Assembly (NCBI GenBank): GCA_039881045.1
Contig: JAYWVB010000002.1
Span: forward strand, 248,001-312,000
Reading direction: 5' to 3'
Length of the DNA stretch: 64,000 nt
Source of the DNA: Chaetomium olivaceum
Taxonomy: Eukaryota; Ascomycota; Sordariomycetes; Sordariales; Chaetomiaceae
The position numbers and the translations under genes were made by a program. Positions 12,999-25,203 of the stretch are shown piece after piece. Numbering within the stretch: position 1 is the first letter of the stretch; each line of letters opens with the position of its first letter. A model generated the notes under the pieces. The model searched no databases and was not told the DNA's origin. It was given only the letters and a program-made list of their open reading frames with translations.

Positions 12999-13691
12999 TC
13001 AGAGCATTGCAACAGCGTACGCGACCGCACCGGCCAAGGCAGCACCAGCAGCCCTTGCAACCACCCCCGGCCCAGCAGCACCAGCCGCACCACTCTCCTT
13101 CCCATCGGCGGTACCGTTTCCGCCCTGAACAGCAGCGCCCTTCTCCCCGTCCGCCGCCGCCGCGTCAAGCGCCGCAAGCCGCTCGTCATACACCGTAGCC
13201 GTCTCATTCTTCTCCTCGGCACTCTTGTCCTCGAGCGTGCCGCACACATCCAGAATCTTACCCTCGTCATAATCAGCCATCCTGCAGCCCATGGTTTCCA
13301 AACTGGATAGCGCGAGCCTCTTCCGCACCGTGTCGCCCTCGCCCTCGCCCTTGCCAGCCTCGTTCTCCCGCGCGATCTCCTCCATCCCCTCGTGACACAG
13401 GCGCACGCCGTCCTCCCACGCCTGGCCGGCGGCCGCCTCGGTGCCGTTGCCGTCGCGCTTCTGGCACCAGCAGTCGATCTTGGCGGCGCCCTCCTCGCAC
13501 GACTCGACGTCGAGGTTGAGGAGGCCCAGAACCGAGCACGCCGTCATGCAGTCCGAGAACTCGCGGATGATGGCGTTGGGGTCGCCAAAGACGCCCTTGA
13601 CCTTGTCGGTGATGCCGCGTGGGGTGTTGATGGTGGTGGTGGTGGTGGCGGAGGCGAGGAGGGGGAGGCTGAGGAGGAGGGTGAGCTGCAT
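12999..13691 (-). CDS. Secreted, probably GPI-anchored CFEM-like protein
   Basis: A single exon encodes 230 aa. The N-terminus is a signal peptide (MQLTLLLSLPLLASA). The mature region has eight cysteines in a CFEM-like order: DCMTAC, then ESC, DCWC, LCHEG, GCRMAD and DVCG. The C-terminus is Gly/Ala-rich and ends in a hydrophobic segment (AAGAALAGAVAYAVAML) preceded by small residues, as expected for a GPI signal. CFEM proteins are fungal cell-surface proteins, some of which bind haem or iron. Here the spacing is loose and the haem-ligand Asp is not certain, so the family call is tentative, while secretion and anchoring are better supported. NGT-type sequons suggest N-glycosylation. Confidence 0.6.
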   Translation of the reverse strand: MQLTLLLSLPLLASATTTTTINTPRGITDKVKGVFGDPNAIIREFSDCMTACSVLGLLNLDVESCEEGAAKIDCWCQKRDGNGTEAAAGQAWEDGVRLCHEGMEEIARENEAGKGEGEGDTVRKRLALSSLETMGCRMADYDEGKILDVCGTLEDKSAEEKNETATVYDERLAALDAAAADGEKGAAVQGGNGTADGKESGAAGAAGPGVVARAAGAALAGAVAYAVAML

Positions 13692-15006
13692 TTTGAAGGC
13701 TGTGTTTTGGGGGTGGGTAGGTTGAGGTAGGATGATGTAAAGGAGTGAAAGGCGTTGGTGGTGGTATTGTTGCTGATGCTAGTGCTGAATCGTCTGATGA
13801 AGATGTTGAGATGAGAAACAGGATCTGTCGTCATGAGCGGGCCGTCTTATAGAACTCAGATCTCCCGATCTGGGGGCCATTCTCCCTTGATTCCCCTTAG
13901 CGTGAAGTGAAACATCGTCTGCCATATATTCTGGCGACCCGGCTTGCAGTTTCGTCGTTCCCGACGGGGGCCCCGGCCGGATGTGTATTGGCATCTGAAT
14001 TCCGCTTTCGCAGAGTAAAGGGGGCCGTCCGACAGAGATGGAAATGGGGCTGCCACCGGGTTGCATGAATTAGCCAGAGTTGAAACTTCAGCTCGCCCAT
14101 AATGTATGTATATGACTGAGGCGGGCATCGGCCGGCCGGGGGCCGTGGGTGAGGGACAGTGGGCCGGGTACAGTGGGTCCCGGCTGATGCATTTGATGAG
14201 AGACGGAGAGAAGTGGGTAAAATGGGCCAACAGCGGCCGGCAGCGGCGTGGTTCTTGGCCGGGGGTGGGGCCGTGTATCGTCCGAGTTTCGGGGGGCCAC
14301 ATTTTAGCCTTCAACCAACCAGCGTGCAGACACGCCGTGAGGCCGCAAAGAAAAGGGCAAGTGGCCTGTGTAATGTTTCATCGATATGTGGGGTTAGGGT
14401 TGTGATTTCGAAGGGGGGCTAGGGGTCGACAGGAAGGCCAAGGGCCGTGGGGGCGAAGGAACGGATGTCTGATGTTTTGAGTCCATGTTGGCATACCACA
14501 TTACCAAGGCCTGTTTCCATCTTTGAGTGTTAAGGTGGACCCATGGTACTCTGACATTGAGCTATACTAGCAAGCTGCTCGCTACATGGCAATACCCTCG
14601 GCGGACATGCGTCTCTTAGCTTGCACCCGCCAACAGGCTTTCAGGTGTTCCGAGCAATGCTGGTTGAGCCCGCCGAGAACCGCCTGACTCAGCTGTTAAA
14701 AGCTGACTGAGCTGTTAAGAAATAACCTCGGTCGGAGTCTTGACCGAGGCGTAGTACTTGAGCAGAAACAAAAACTTCGCGGCATACTGCTTACACCAGA
14801 TGTGCTGCAGACACGCTTAGTTGGTTTCTGCCCATTATCCTGACACTAATACTTGCCCCGTGGATTATCCTCGAGGGCTGCTTGCTGGGATGGGTGCCTG
14901 GCAGTTATCGAGCCCGGAAATATCCCGAGCTCGGGGAGCCAGATACAATACTCCAACAATGAGATTGGCGATACGCATGTATCGCCACGCCGGTCGATCA
15001 CAAGAT
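13692..15006. other. Intergenic region
   Basis: Upstream region of the CFEM-like gene and 3' flank of the CCCH gene. It contains a GGGTTAGGGTT telobox-like motif near 14391. No gene was recognised. Confidence 0.45.
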
Positions 15007-16515
15007 CTAGCGGCTAGTCGTGCTGCTTGTGCTGCCACCGTTTGACTTACGGCTCGGTTTGGACACGGCAGGGAGGTAGTGAACGTTGTTCAGGGGCTCG
15101 AGGTGCGATAGATAGGGCAGTTTGCAATACACCTTGCCGCCGCGATGCTTGCACTCGAGGTTGTGGCAGATGTGTCCGTGGTAGCAGCTCTCCAGTCTGC
15201 ATCCGCCGCGCCGCGGGCAAGGCTGGGACCGGGCGAGCGATAATAAGGCCGGCAGAACGTCGGGATCCAGAGGCTCATGATCGTATTCACACCGATCGCC
15301 GGCGTCACAGACCCCTTGCAGGTGGAAGTTATTGCACACCCGCCGTTTGTCGACGCGGGCCTTTAGGCGGCTCATCACATCGGCGCTCACGGATGGCAGG
15401 AACGGGTCGAGACGGTAGCCGTTCTCGTTCACCATGACTTGACCTTCGGGAATCCCATAGGCCCTCGGTAGGGTGGCCAGTGCCAAAGCCAGGGATGTTG
15501 TGTCGTTTGCTGTGCTTGCCGGGCTGATGGGTGAAGGCATATCCGTGTACTGCAGGGGGGTTCTTGTGTCGTTCGACGGGCCCTCATGCGGCATCTTGCA
15601 GGACTTGCCGGATCGACACTTTCCAATTGAGTAAAACAGGCACGGGATCTTGGATATGTCGTGCGTGGTCGGACTCGTCGACATTTTAATAGGCGACGCT
15701 GGCAGTGGTGCCACCATGGTCGGTTTGCCAGCGGTGCCGATAGCACCATTAGTAGGGCGGTATGTGTTAAACCCGTCGAGGGGAGACTGCCGGAAGGCGA
15801 CGCGGAACTCTTCGATACCCATGCCCAGCTTCGTGAACTCGTTGTGGAAGCGGACGCCGGGGGTATCGACGAGCGTGAACTTGGAGCTATTCCCTATAAA
15901 GGGCGTAAGCTCAGAGATGTAGCCGACATCGTGGCAGGCAGCAAAATAGATGTGCTTGCACTGGCTATTATCGGCGTAGAGGCGGAGCATGGCTCGCAGC
16001 TTAAAGTCGGCGTTCTCCTTCAGCTGGCCGGCGTCGATGAACTCGGAGAGACCGTAGGACCTGTTGAAGCCGGCGATGAAGGGGGCCAGAGACCGGCTAT
16101 CGGCACCGACCACGCCAGTCTTAGAGAGGGCTCTCGATAAGCCAAAGACGTTGGCGTAGATTCGCACCATGACCTGGCAATGCTCGAGTCCTTTGCGGCG
16201 CAGGCTTGCTTTGACCTCGTCGTTCAGCGCTTGGGCAGCAGGTCCGCCACCGTCAGCGCGTTGAGAGAGAAATATATCGTTGAAGATATAGCCATCGCCG
16301 TCAACCAGAACTAGGACAAATGGATTCCGCTCTTGGTCTTTGGCCATCTGCTTGTATTTTTCCCGAGTCTCGCGCTCCTCCTCATAGTCGCTCTTGAGAC
16401 GCTTGTAGTCATCGATCAGAACCGAGTACTGGTCTAGAAGCTTGGATAACGCGTCGCTCCTCTTGTAATCGGCAAGCTGAGCCGCCGCCCGTTCAATTTC
16501 CTGGTCGTTGAGCAT
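15007..16515 (-). CDS. CCCH zinc-finger protein with NYN-like nuclease fold
   Basis: An intronless frame of 502 aa. Residues 1-65 form a charged coiled coil (SDYEEERETREKYKQMAKDQ). Residues about 68-240 look like a NYN/PIN-type domain: VLVLVDGDGYIF supplies the first acidic position, FIDAGQLKENADFKLRAML and IYFAACHDVGYISEL follow. The second half has three Cys3His fingers: PCLFYSIGKCRSGKSCKMPH (C-x7-C-x5-C-x3-H), VCNNFHLQGVCDAGDRCEYD followed by H (C-x8-C-x5-C-x3-H), and PCPRRGGCRLESCYHGH (C-x5-C-x4-C-x3-H). In fungi this architecture is usually annotated as a CCCH DNA/RNA-binding protein. An RNA-processing role is inferred from the fold combination and is not demonstrated. Confidence 0.82.
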   Translation of the reverse strand: MLNDQEIERAAAQLADYKRSDALSKLLDQYSVLIDDYKRLKSDYEEERETREKYKQMAKDQERNPFVLVLVDGDGYIFNDIFLSQRADGGGPAAQALNDEVKASLRRKGLEHCQVMVRIYANVFGLSRALSKTGVVGADSRSLAPFIAGFNRSYGLSEFIDAGQLKENADFKLRAMLRLYADNSQCKHIYFAACHDVGYISELTPFIGNSSKFTLVDTPGVRFHNEFTKLGMGIEEFRVAFRQSPLDGFNTYRPTNGAIGTAGKPTMVAPLPASPIKMSTSPTTHDISKIPCLFYSIGKCRSGKSCKMPHEGPSNDTRTPLQYTDMPSPISPASTANDTTSLALALATLPRAYGIPEGQVMVNENGYRLDPFLPSVSADVMSRLKARVDKRRVCNNFHLQGVCDAGDRCEYDHEPLDPDVLPALLSLARSQPCPRRGGCRLESCYHGHICHNLECKHRGGKVYCKLPYLSHLEPLNNVHYLPAVSKPSRKSNGGSTSSTTSR

Positions 16516-17099
16516 CGCAGGAGATGTTAAATGTGCTATTAGACGTTAGTTTACGGTTTGCTTCAGCCAGAAACAACAATGTGCAGCCGACTTACAAAAC
16601 CGATCGTGAACAGCGATACGTGGGTTGGGTCGCAGGCGCCGCTGCCCATCCGTGGAGAATTATTTACATAGGCAATCAGTGGCAGAACAGAAGGGCATTG
16701 GACGCGTGCCCATCATGGCAGGTTGGGAGCAAACGCAGTGAAGCGGTGACGAGAGGCAGGAATTCATGCTCCACAGACACCTTTCATGATCCGATTGGCG
16801 GCGGCGCTGGAATGACATCCATCATCTTAGTGGACCACGCTGGTGGGGTTCTGTTCTGCACACGAGACATGTGGGAGGAAAACAAAGAATGGAGGAAATA
16901 GGTGAACTTCTTCACGAGAGTTTAGAGAGTGTGAATGGGTTAGGGGAAGAATGGGAGCGGAGTATTGACACCAAGACTCGAGACAAAGCCAAACATGTAT
17001 TTACCCAACCCGAAACAACAACCCAACGCCTGTCCCACTAACACGAATACATGCCATGTCATACTGTGTAACCACCACCACCACCACCGAACCTCAACC
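16516..17099. other. Intergenic region
   Basis: Promoter side of the CCCH gene and 3' flank of POL2. A short (ACC)n run lies near 17072-17087. No gene was seen. Confidence 0.5.
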
Positions 17100-20000
17100 T
17101 CACAACCCCCCCAGAACACCATCCACCACCCCTTCCAACATCCTCAGCCCATAAAACCTCGCCACATTCCTATACACCCCCAACCTCCGCATCACCTCCC
17201 CCCTATTCACACTCTCCTTCCACTCCCCACTACACGTACAGTGTTCCATAAACTCATTGACCCTCAACGCACCACACCTTGCACACTTCAGATCCTGCGT
17301 CGACCACTGCACCACCAGCGCCTGCACATCCCCCAGCAGCCGCTCCTCCACCTCATTCCGGTCATACTCCTGCTCGCAGTATCCACACCGCCAGCTCCAC
17401 GCCCCGTCCTCACCACCCTCCCCGCCTGATGCGGGGAGCAGGTCCTCATCCCGACACAGATCCAGGTCCCGCGCCATGGTGCAGTTATCGCAGCTCAGCT
17501 GGGCGAGCCGCAGGGACTCGGACGGGTTCTGGAAGGTGCCCTCGCGCGAGAACTCGCGCACCTCGAAGAGGGCGAGCAGTTCTTTGCGGAGCAGGCGCGC
17601 TTCAAGCGTGATGTTCTTGTCGAGGGAGAGGACCTGCATGAGGGACTTGACGAGTTCGAGGACGGGGTTGGCGGAGGCGGTGGGCTTGTTGTTCTTCTTG
17701 TTGTTCTTGTTGGTGCTCGTGGCGACGGCGGTGGTGGTGGCTTGCGGGGTGAGGTGGGCCAGGTGGGAGCCGGGGAGGGAGGGAAAGGTGTAATCCGCTG
17801 CGAGCTCCGGGTGGAGGAGCTCGCGCTTTTGGGCGGCGACGAGGGAGGTGATCTCCTTTTTGAGGGGCTTTTCGAACGCGTTACCGAGAATGATCTGGTT
17901 AGGAGCATCTTCGGCGAGGCCGGCGTTGCTGTTGCGGATGGGGAGCTGAGTGAGCCGCGGCGTGGCGGTGGGATCGCTTCCTGTTGGTGGTCGCTTGATG
18001 CCGTGCATAAGCTCGATGAACTCAACTACCCAGTCGCGGAAGGTGGGCTGAAGCCGGATAGGCAGGAACGTCGCCATTTGCCAATGCATGATCATCTGGA
18101 GGTTTTGTTCGTCTTGTTCGACCACTTCCTGGCACGCCTTGCCGCCGTAGTTGAATTCGTCGTACCACACAAGGTAGTCCCAGTACTCCTTGATCTCGAG
18201 ATCGATGAAGTGAAACAGAGGTTTACCCTTGATGCTCTTCAGGATGTACTGCGCATAGGCGTAGGCATTGCCGACTTCCGACTTGGTTGTTTGCAGGAGT
18301 AGGCGGTTGGGGCTCGCGTAAATGACCTGTGAGCCAACTCGGCGGAAATCCGCCATGAGCTGGAGAAGAGCCTTCCGACTCATCATTTGCACATAATAGT
18401 GTAGGGCGCGGTCGTAGAGACAGGATGCAGGGGACTCCACCCAGCGAACCAGGTGTTGTACCATGACGTCGGCCATGGTCGAGCCCTTACAAGCTTCAGC
18501 CCACCATGACTTGACCATCTCGCGGAGGACTTGCACTCCGGCGTTGGCGAATGCATTGTCCGCGAACAAGGACTCGTTGCCATCTCCGCTACCGTCGCCG
18601 CCAGGATTGAACGAGATCGCGTCGGCTCCCTCAAGCTCATTGATGAGAGATGACGTGAGGATGGTGTTGATGGCCAGGTTACGAACCTCGAGGTCGATGC
18701 AAACCGACGCGAATGTGCCTGGATTGTTGACGGATGGCATCTGGACCTGGTCGAGAGGCCCAGCCACATCGTCCTTTTCGTACCCAGCATGATCGGGCCG
18801 CGGGCTGTCTGACCACCATAGTACCACATTGTTCGCTTGCAAACGTCGAGCGTAGGCAATGTCAATCAAGAACCGAGGGTCGTCGCGCTCCAGGTTGCAC
18901 AAGGGAACCTCGCCGTACTTGGCGAGGGCGGTCAAGTGGTTGATCCAGGAGCCGAGGCTGAGGTAATGGTTGACTAGACGCCGAGCAACTACCGTTTGCC
19001 AGCCCAGTGGCGGCAAGGAACTATCGGCTGGGTCATACCTCAATGGCAGGACAGGGAACTCTCCCAAAACTGGGATGTCGTGCACAAGGAGGTTACGCTG
19101 CGACGACTGGATGACCATCATGGTCGCCCCCGACTCCTCCTTCTTCATCTTCTTGACAACGTCACCGACCTCGAGGAACGCTTTTCGGCGCGTGGTAACC
19201 TGGGTAATCTTGAAAGCCAGCTTTTCCTGATACGGGAAGCACTCCTGCCAGTTGGAGTCAGCGGGCTCCTCGCGGTTCCTACGCGCAAAGAAGTCCGAGT
19301 ACAGCTTGGTGATGTTTGGTAGATCCTGGCCGCCATCTTTGTGCTTCTGCTGGATAATGATGTGTGCCTTGTCACCCGTTGTCGAAAACACACCAAAGAT
19401 TTGGCGGTCACCGGCGCTGATGTGCGAGAGGTAGATGTATGACATGCGAGCGCCGTCAAGGTAGGGCGTCGACTTGGTGGGCTTTGTGAGACTGGACAGA
19501 TCGAAACCATGGTCAAGACCCTTGCCGAGTACACCGGGTTGGCTGGCGTCGATGGTGCAGCGGTTTCCTAGCTGAAGGACGGCCCGCAGATTGAGCGGAA
19601 GCTGCTTCTCGTATACACCTTCGACGCTAGGGTGGTTGAAAAGCAACGAGAATTTCTCAGCTTCGGCGAAGTAGATCTCCTCAGGCACCGTGAGCTTGAA
19701 CAAATGAACCGAGGAATGTCCGTTGGGGAGCGTGTGGTAGACCTGCTCGACGTGGCAGCCCTCCACCTCGATATCCGGCAACTCCTTACTCTTTAGATTG
19801 AGAAAGACCTGTCGCGGGACGTTGACCTTGACGGCGTGGATCTTGCCATCGATGAGCACGTAGGCGAGGACAATGCCGGGGCTGTCGGTGGCCCGGAGCT
19901 GCAATACCTGCCAGGTGTTCCTGAAGGTTATCTCAGCCTGGTTGCGGAACGTTTGTTGGATATTGCTCTGGAGGTTACTGCGCCTGTCACCAAACAGGTG

Positions 20001-23000
20001 TCTCCGCCGCGCTCGCGCTTGCTTTTGGAGTTTCCACTTTAGCTTTTGGTATTCCAAGAACGCTGGATAGTCTTCGCTGGGGGACGGCATCTTCTTTGGG
20101 AGACTGGCGAAAGGGTCTTGGTTCTCCGCAGGCTCAGGGGACTTGCGTTTCTGAGACCGCGGTGCCTGTGTCTTTTGGGAGGCAGAGATGGCGGAGCTGA
20201 CGGTCTTGGGCTTGAGAAGTGAGCCGATGTCTTCCACATCACCAAGCAGATTGGGCGTAATCTCGTCGAGGGGACCACCTTTGGTTGTTGGCCCAAAGAG
20301 GTCAGTGAGCTTCTTCTGCTTCATCTTGTCGTCCTTGATGTTGATTCGGCGTTGCAGCCAGTCTGGATGTGGCACGCGCGGCACCGGATTGCGCACTTTC
20401 TGCAAAGCAGCAGGGATGGTGACCAGCTTCTGGATGACAGAGCCCAGACGTTCGGTGTAGTAGTCCCAGTCAAGCAGTGCCCTCGGGTCCGTGTCCGCCG
20501 GTTCCTCCTTGAGCCATTTCTTCAGATACAACCGCTTCGTTTCCTCTTCCGCCGAAAAGATGGCAACAGGGACGGCGCGCTCAGTAACTGGGGCGCTCTT
20601 GGGTCTTGCGCAAATGATGAACTTGCAGTTCAAGCCCTTGTCCTTGACCATGCCTTCACCCAAGAAGTCCGCCAGACGTTTAGCGGTTGTGATGGACGTC
20701 GACTTCTGACTACCGTACTCCTCCAGGGTCTTTGTCATACTGCGGTTCTCGGAAATGAGTTCCATCAGTTCCTCGTCGGCGAGGGTTACGCCCTTGCTGT
20801 GCAGTACGTCCAGCCATTGGTTGGCGACCTTTGCGACGGCGGTGTAGCACTCGGCCAGGGTGGTGCCTTCCAAGAAAAACTTGAAGATTTGCTGCTGGAA
20901 GATCTTGATGAGCTTGAGCTCACCTCTCCGTTTGACCTCGAAACCTTTCAACTCTGCCAAGCTGCCGTCGTCGTTGAACACAGCATACCGCTTCTTCAAG
21001 TTCTTGTCTTCCTCTTTCGAGGTAGGAAGAATCATGGCCTTGTACGGGCCGTCGACTTCGAAGAAGATGGAGTTATCACTGTGTGTCTCGTACTTGAAGG
21101 TTTTAGGGTCCACCAGTGTTTGGTACTGATGGTTGGTGAACTTGGCATGGACCAGGTGGTTCAACATCACACAAGGGTAAGAGATGGCGAGTTTTTTGCC
21201 GTTCTTGAGTTTGAATGCAAAGTTCTCTGGGAATGTCGCCGGCAACATGCACCAGATACCGTCTGTATCAAGTTCGAGGGGACGACCTAGACGCTCAACT
21301 AGCGATCTGGCAAGCTGAATAATGGTGGCTCCTGTCAAGCAGGTCACGCCCGCCATCTCCATGGAGTACCAACGCGAACCTTTCCGCATGACGTAGCCAT
21401 AGAAGGAGTTGAGAATGACCTTGTGCGCAAGTTGCAGGGAGTCGAACAAAATGATCATCTTCTTGGCACCGTCGACCTCGGAGGAGGGTGCCCCCGAGCT
21501 TTTGAGTGCCTCTGTTTTGCCTTTCCAGACCTTCGCTTTGCCCTTGTAGTCGTAACGCCGATCACGGAAGTCACGGACAGTGTTGATGTAAAAGGGATTT
21601 TCTCGCTGGCAAATGATGGCTTCTCGTACGATGGTGGTCGAGTCACGGATCTTGTGGTAGACCTTCTGCGAGTACAGCTGCATCCTCTTTTTGGTGAGCG
21701 TGGTCTGCTCCTCCAAACTGAGGTCCTGCCATGAGCGCAATGGGCTGTTGGCAAACTTGCCCGGGAATTTCTCGTTTTCCAGGGCATGCTTGATCATGTT
21801 GTACTCGTCTCGTTTCGCTGGCAGATACTCGCCCCTCCATGCCCAAGGCATCCGCCTGTCGCACGTCTTTCCGGGCCGATTGAAATCGCATGCTGCACAA
21901 TCGGATTCTGAGATCATGGAGTCGGGCTGCAGCCGGTTGGTCGTCATGATGTTGGGGTACATGGACGCGACGTCGAGATGGTAAATCAAGGGTCGCTCGC
22001 TGCGGTTTGGCGTTTCCTTGAGGTCCAGAAGTTTCGCAGCGATTTGCTGCTTGATTTCTTCGTAGTTGGTAATATCATCCATCGACTTCTTCTCTTCCAC
22101 GGTGATACTGAAGGTCAAGGCCGAGTCCAAATCGCGCAGCAGTTCGTCAATGGCGCCAGGGTCCACAGCAAAATTCACTGGTATGTCCGCCCGAAAAACG
22201 CCAGCCTCGATACTTTCGACATGCCCACCGACGTAGGTTTCCGAGTCTAACAAATGACCTTCCCAGAACGCCTCCTTTGGCGCCATATGCTTGTTCGGCA
22301 GTACAATCTCCTTCTGGTAGGCTTGCACCATCAGCAGCATTTCGCAGAGGGTTCCTGTGCCCTTCCTCAAGGTGTCGTCGGGACCGAGCGGCAAGATCGT
22401 GCACAAGGAGAAGATGAAAGGATGGACGTATTTCATGTACAGGTAGTAAGTGGCGACAGCGTCGGAAACGGAGTATTCGGCGAGAGTTTGCGGCCGCTCA
22501 ATGGCATATGGTGTCATGAGTTCAGGATCGAGTTCATCGGGGTCGTATCCGAGCTTGGCGACGGTGACAGCCTTGAGGCCTCGACTACCCTGGGGGAGGT
22601 AACTGTCACGGTTGACCCAGTGGAAGCAATCCATATGTACGCTGTAGTTGCATTTGTACTGGTCTTCTGAGTCCTTCTTCCATCCGATCTCGTGATACAT
22701 GTCGATGCCGTTAAAGCTCGCGCGAGCTTCGACGTAGGGCCAGTCGAAGAAGTCACCGTTGTATGTGGCGATGACTGTGGGCCGGGCTTCTTTGATGTGG
22801 AGGAAAAAGCGCTCGATGAGTGCCTTCTCGTCGGCTCGTTGAAGATCATGAACGGCCCAGGGTATTCTGGTTTCGGGTGGTAGTCGAAGTCATCAATGTC
22901 TGCCGAGACTATTTCGCGGTTGGTGATCAAGAACCCTTGACCGTCGATCATGTAAGACACCATCATGATCTGGTCAACGGCTGAATCGGGAAATTTCAGC

Positions 23001-24003
23001 GGTGCCTTGCACGTCTCGATATCGTAAGCCATGACAACTGGGTCTGCCATCGCCAAACGCTCCTCGTTGCGAATAATAGTTGTGACACCGTTTTTTGCCT
23101 CCACAAAATACCAAGTACCCACACGGATATCTGTTTACATGTCAGTTTAGAGGTCCCCTTCCTGCGTTAGGGGCGCAACATACCCATGTCTATCATTACT
23201 CTCACGTGGTATGGAACGTCGTATTCGCGGATATCGACAATGAAATCGCTCGCCTCGGCAAAGGATGCATTGTTAGGTCGGTCATCAGTTCGTGGGTCGT
23301 CATCAAAAAGATCGAAATTAGCGTTCGCGCTGTGTCCCCCGTCAGTCATTGCCTGTCTCCCCTCGATCTCCCCTAACACTCACGTTGCGACTTCGGCGTA
23401 TGTGTCCATAGCATCCATCCCCTTCTTGTTCTTCTCCGCAATGGGCATAATATCCCTCCTCGCTGCCAACAGGTCTTGTACGTTGTGAAACCTCAACTCG
23501 ATGAACGTCCTCCGGTATCCGAGCAGGTGGTTCGGCATTTTCAGATCTTCCTTCTCGACCCGCCTGATGCCCTTGACCACACCCTCGCCGGGTACTCGTT
23601 TACACCACTCTTCAACCTCGCCTTCGTGCCCCTTGCGGCAAGCAATGAGAAAGTACGGTTCGTATTCGACTGTTGCCTTGAACGTTGACCCGTCCTCCTC
23701 GATGAAATAGCAGTCGAGCGCAGAGCGTCCTCCACCGCCGGGTACCCTGGGGTCGTCAATCGAGGTAGGTTGTATGTTGACGAGCCACCCTTCCCGCCTC
23801 TTTCCTGCGTCATAACGGCTGAATCCCATGTTCTCGTCGATCTGGTGTGCGAGGGCTGTCCTCTCCCACTTCTCGTCCATGGATGTTGCCTCGCCGCGTG
23901 CATTAGACGATGCCGCAAAGGTCCGGGTTCGTGAGCCATGGTAGGCTGCTTTTCCACCACGGCGGTAGCCCCCTCGAGGCCGCCGAAGGGATGTGTTCGG
24001 CAT
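17100..24003 (-). CDS. POL2: DNA polymerase epsilon catalytic subunit
   Basis: Exons 24003-23384, 23329-23184 and 23130-17100; introns of 54 and 53 bp are GT-AG and in phase. The product is about 2265 aa, the usual size. The exonuclease has MAYDIETCK (Exo I), ATYNGDFFDWPYVEARA (Exo II) and YSVSDAVATYYLYMKY (Exo III). The polymerase has LDVASMYPNIM (motif A), KVILNSFYGYVMRKG (motif B) and LDTDGIWCM (motif C). A PIP-like box, QKKLTDLF, follows the polymerase domain. The C-terminal half is the inactive second polymerase fold (DUF1744 type). It ends with two Cys clusters (LSCDNC/RCGYC and KCARC/HCTC) that bind metal and accessory subunits. It is the leading-strand replicase. One base is missing near 22833, between IFNE and DEKALIERFF; as the gene is essential this is probably a sequence error. 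Confidence 0.97.
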
Positions 24004-24658
24004 GGTCGTCGCAGATGGGGATGTTCCCCCAGGCTCCTGGTGTTTTATGGAGGTTTCGTTCGTATGCCGTAGGGACCTGAAAAGACAAGACGCTAGGGAA
24101 AAAGAGGGTATCTAAAATAAAAAGAGAACTGCGTCATGAAAAGATCCGCATTGGAGTCTTGAGAGCTCGAGAAGGCGTGGTTGCCGGAAATTCCAGCTTG
24201 CGGTGTACTCGCTTGACTGGAAGCCGGCATGTGTGCTGGCAAAACCCATTAAACTCCCCTGTCCACAGACGCGCTGCACCGCGACGCGACGCGACTGGCG
24301 GGGCACAGCTGGTGGAGCGCTGTTTACAATGGGTATACCCCCTAACCCTTATTTGGGTCTTTGCCTGCCGACACGGCGGCAAAGCACGGGCCGAACCGCA
24401 GCTTCAAGATCGAGCTTCTGGCAGCACAGGAGACGCGGGCAACTGCTGTCGCTACAAGGTATGTTCAGCTGGGTCCCAGCCCGCCACACCACCGAAAATG
24501 CCAATGACTAACATGGATACACTTCAGAAACAAGGACGACATACCAGGTGGATGGCCATACAATCGTTCAACACCCGCCGTCAACCCGACACACTTTGCG
24601 CTCTCTACCTCCAGTAGCTCCGTCCACACCCCGCCTCCCGTCTAATTTCTCTCCCACC
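24004..24658. promoter_or_regulatory. Shared divergent promoter of POL2 and COX20, with ACGCG motifs
   Basis: The 655 bp between the two start codons carries four ACGCG cores on the plus strand (24269, 24284, 24289, 24433), two of them overlapping in a GCGACGCGACGCGAC run. ACGCG is the core of the MluI cell-cycle box bound by MBF-type G1/S factors, which control replication genes in other ascomycetes. A telobox-like CCCTAACCCT lies near 24341. Binding is inferred only. Confidence 0.4.
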
Positions 24659-25203
24659 ATGTCAACACCACAACCACCCACCCGGGACCAACCTCCGGCG
24701 GACCCCAACCGCCACTGGGTCCAACAAACAGAGGCAGCTCCCCCAACGACGTCACCCCTCCCTGGCCAGCCACAACCTCCAACCCCCCAACAGCCGGCAC
24801 AACCAGGCGACGGCCGCCCCCGCCGCCCCACAATAACCGAAGCCGCGCAGAGCATCAAGCCCAGCGACTTCCTCACCTTCCACCAGGCACCATGCGCGCG
24901 CACAGGTCTCTTAACAGGGATCGGAACAGGGGCAGCGGTAGGCGGCATCCGATGGATCATGGGGTTAGCGATCCCGCGGCGGCGAACTGGGCTGTGGGGG
25001 CGGGGGCGCTGGGCGCGATCGCGCAGTACGAGTACTGCCAGCTGAAGCGGATGCAGGAGCGGGAGAAGGTCAAGCGGGTGGTGGAGGTGTATGCGGCGAA
25101 GCAGGCGAGGGAGAAGAGGGAGAAGTATGAGGAGGAGAAGAGGGAGAGGGAGAGGAGGTTGAAGGAGGAGGAGGCGAGGAAGGGGTGGTGGCGGTTTTGG
25201 TAG
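24659..25203 (+). CDS. COX20: Cytochrome c oxidase assembly protein Cox20, one frame break
   Basis: The start at 24659 has a good context (CACCATG). The N-terminal 60 residues are Pro/Gln-rich. The conserved Cox20/FAM36A core follows: SDFLTFHQAPCARTGLLTGI, then GAAVGGIRWIMG (TM1), ANWAVGAGALGAIAQYEYCQ (TM2), and a long basic-acidic helix (VYAAKQAREKREKYEEEKRE). Cox20 is an inner-mitochondrial-membrane chaperone that binds newly made Cox2 during complex IV assembly. The frame changes within CCCGCGGCGGCGAAC (about 24974-24985): one missing base in this GC repeat joins IPR to AANWAVG and gives about 181 aa. Cox20 is needed for respiration, so a sequence error is more likely than a broken gene. 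It is divergently transcribed from POL2. Confidence 0.88.

Noticed and set aside
16965..17429. His/Pro-rich 154-codon plus-strand frame
   Set aside because: Composition comes from an (ACC)n run and the antisense of the POL2 C-terminus.
20352..21290. 312-codon plus-strand open frame
   Set aside because: Antisense to the POL2 polymerase domain; a GC-rich shadow frame with no domain.
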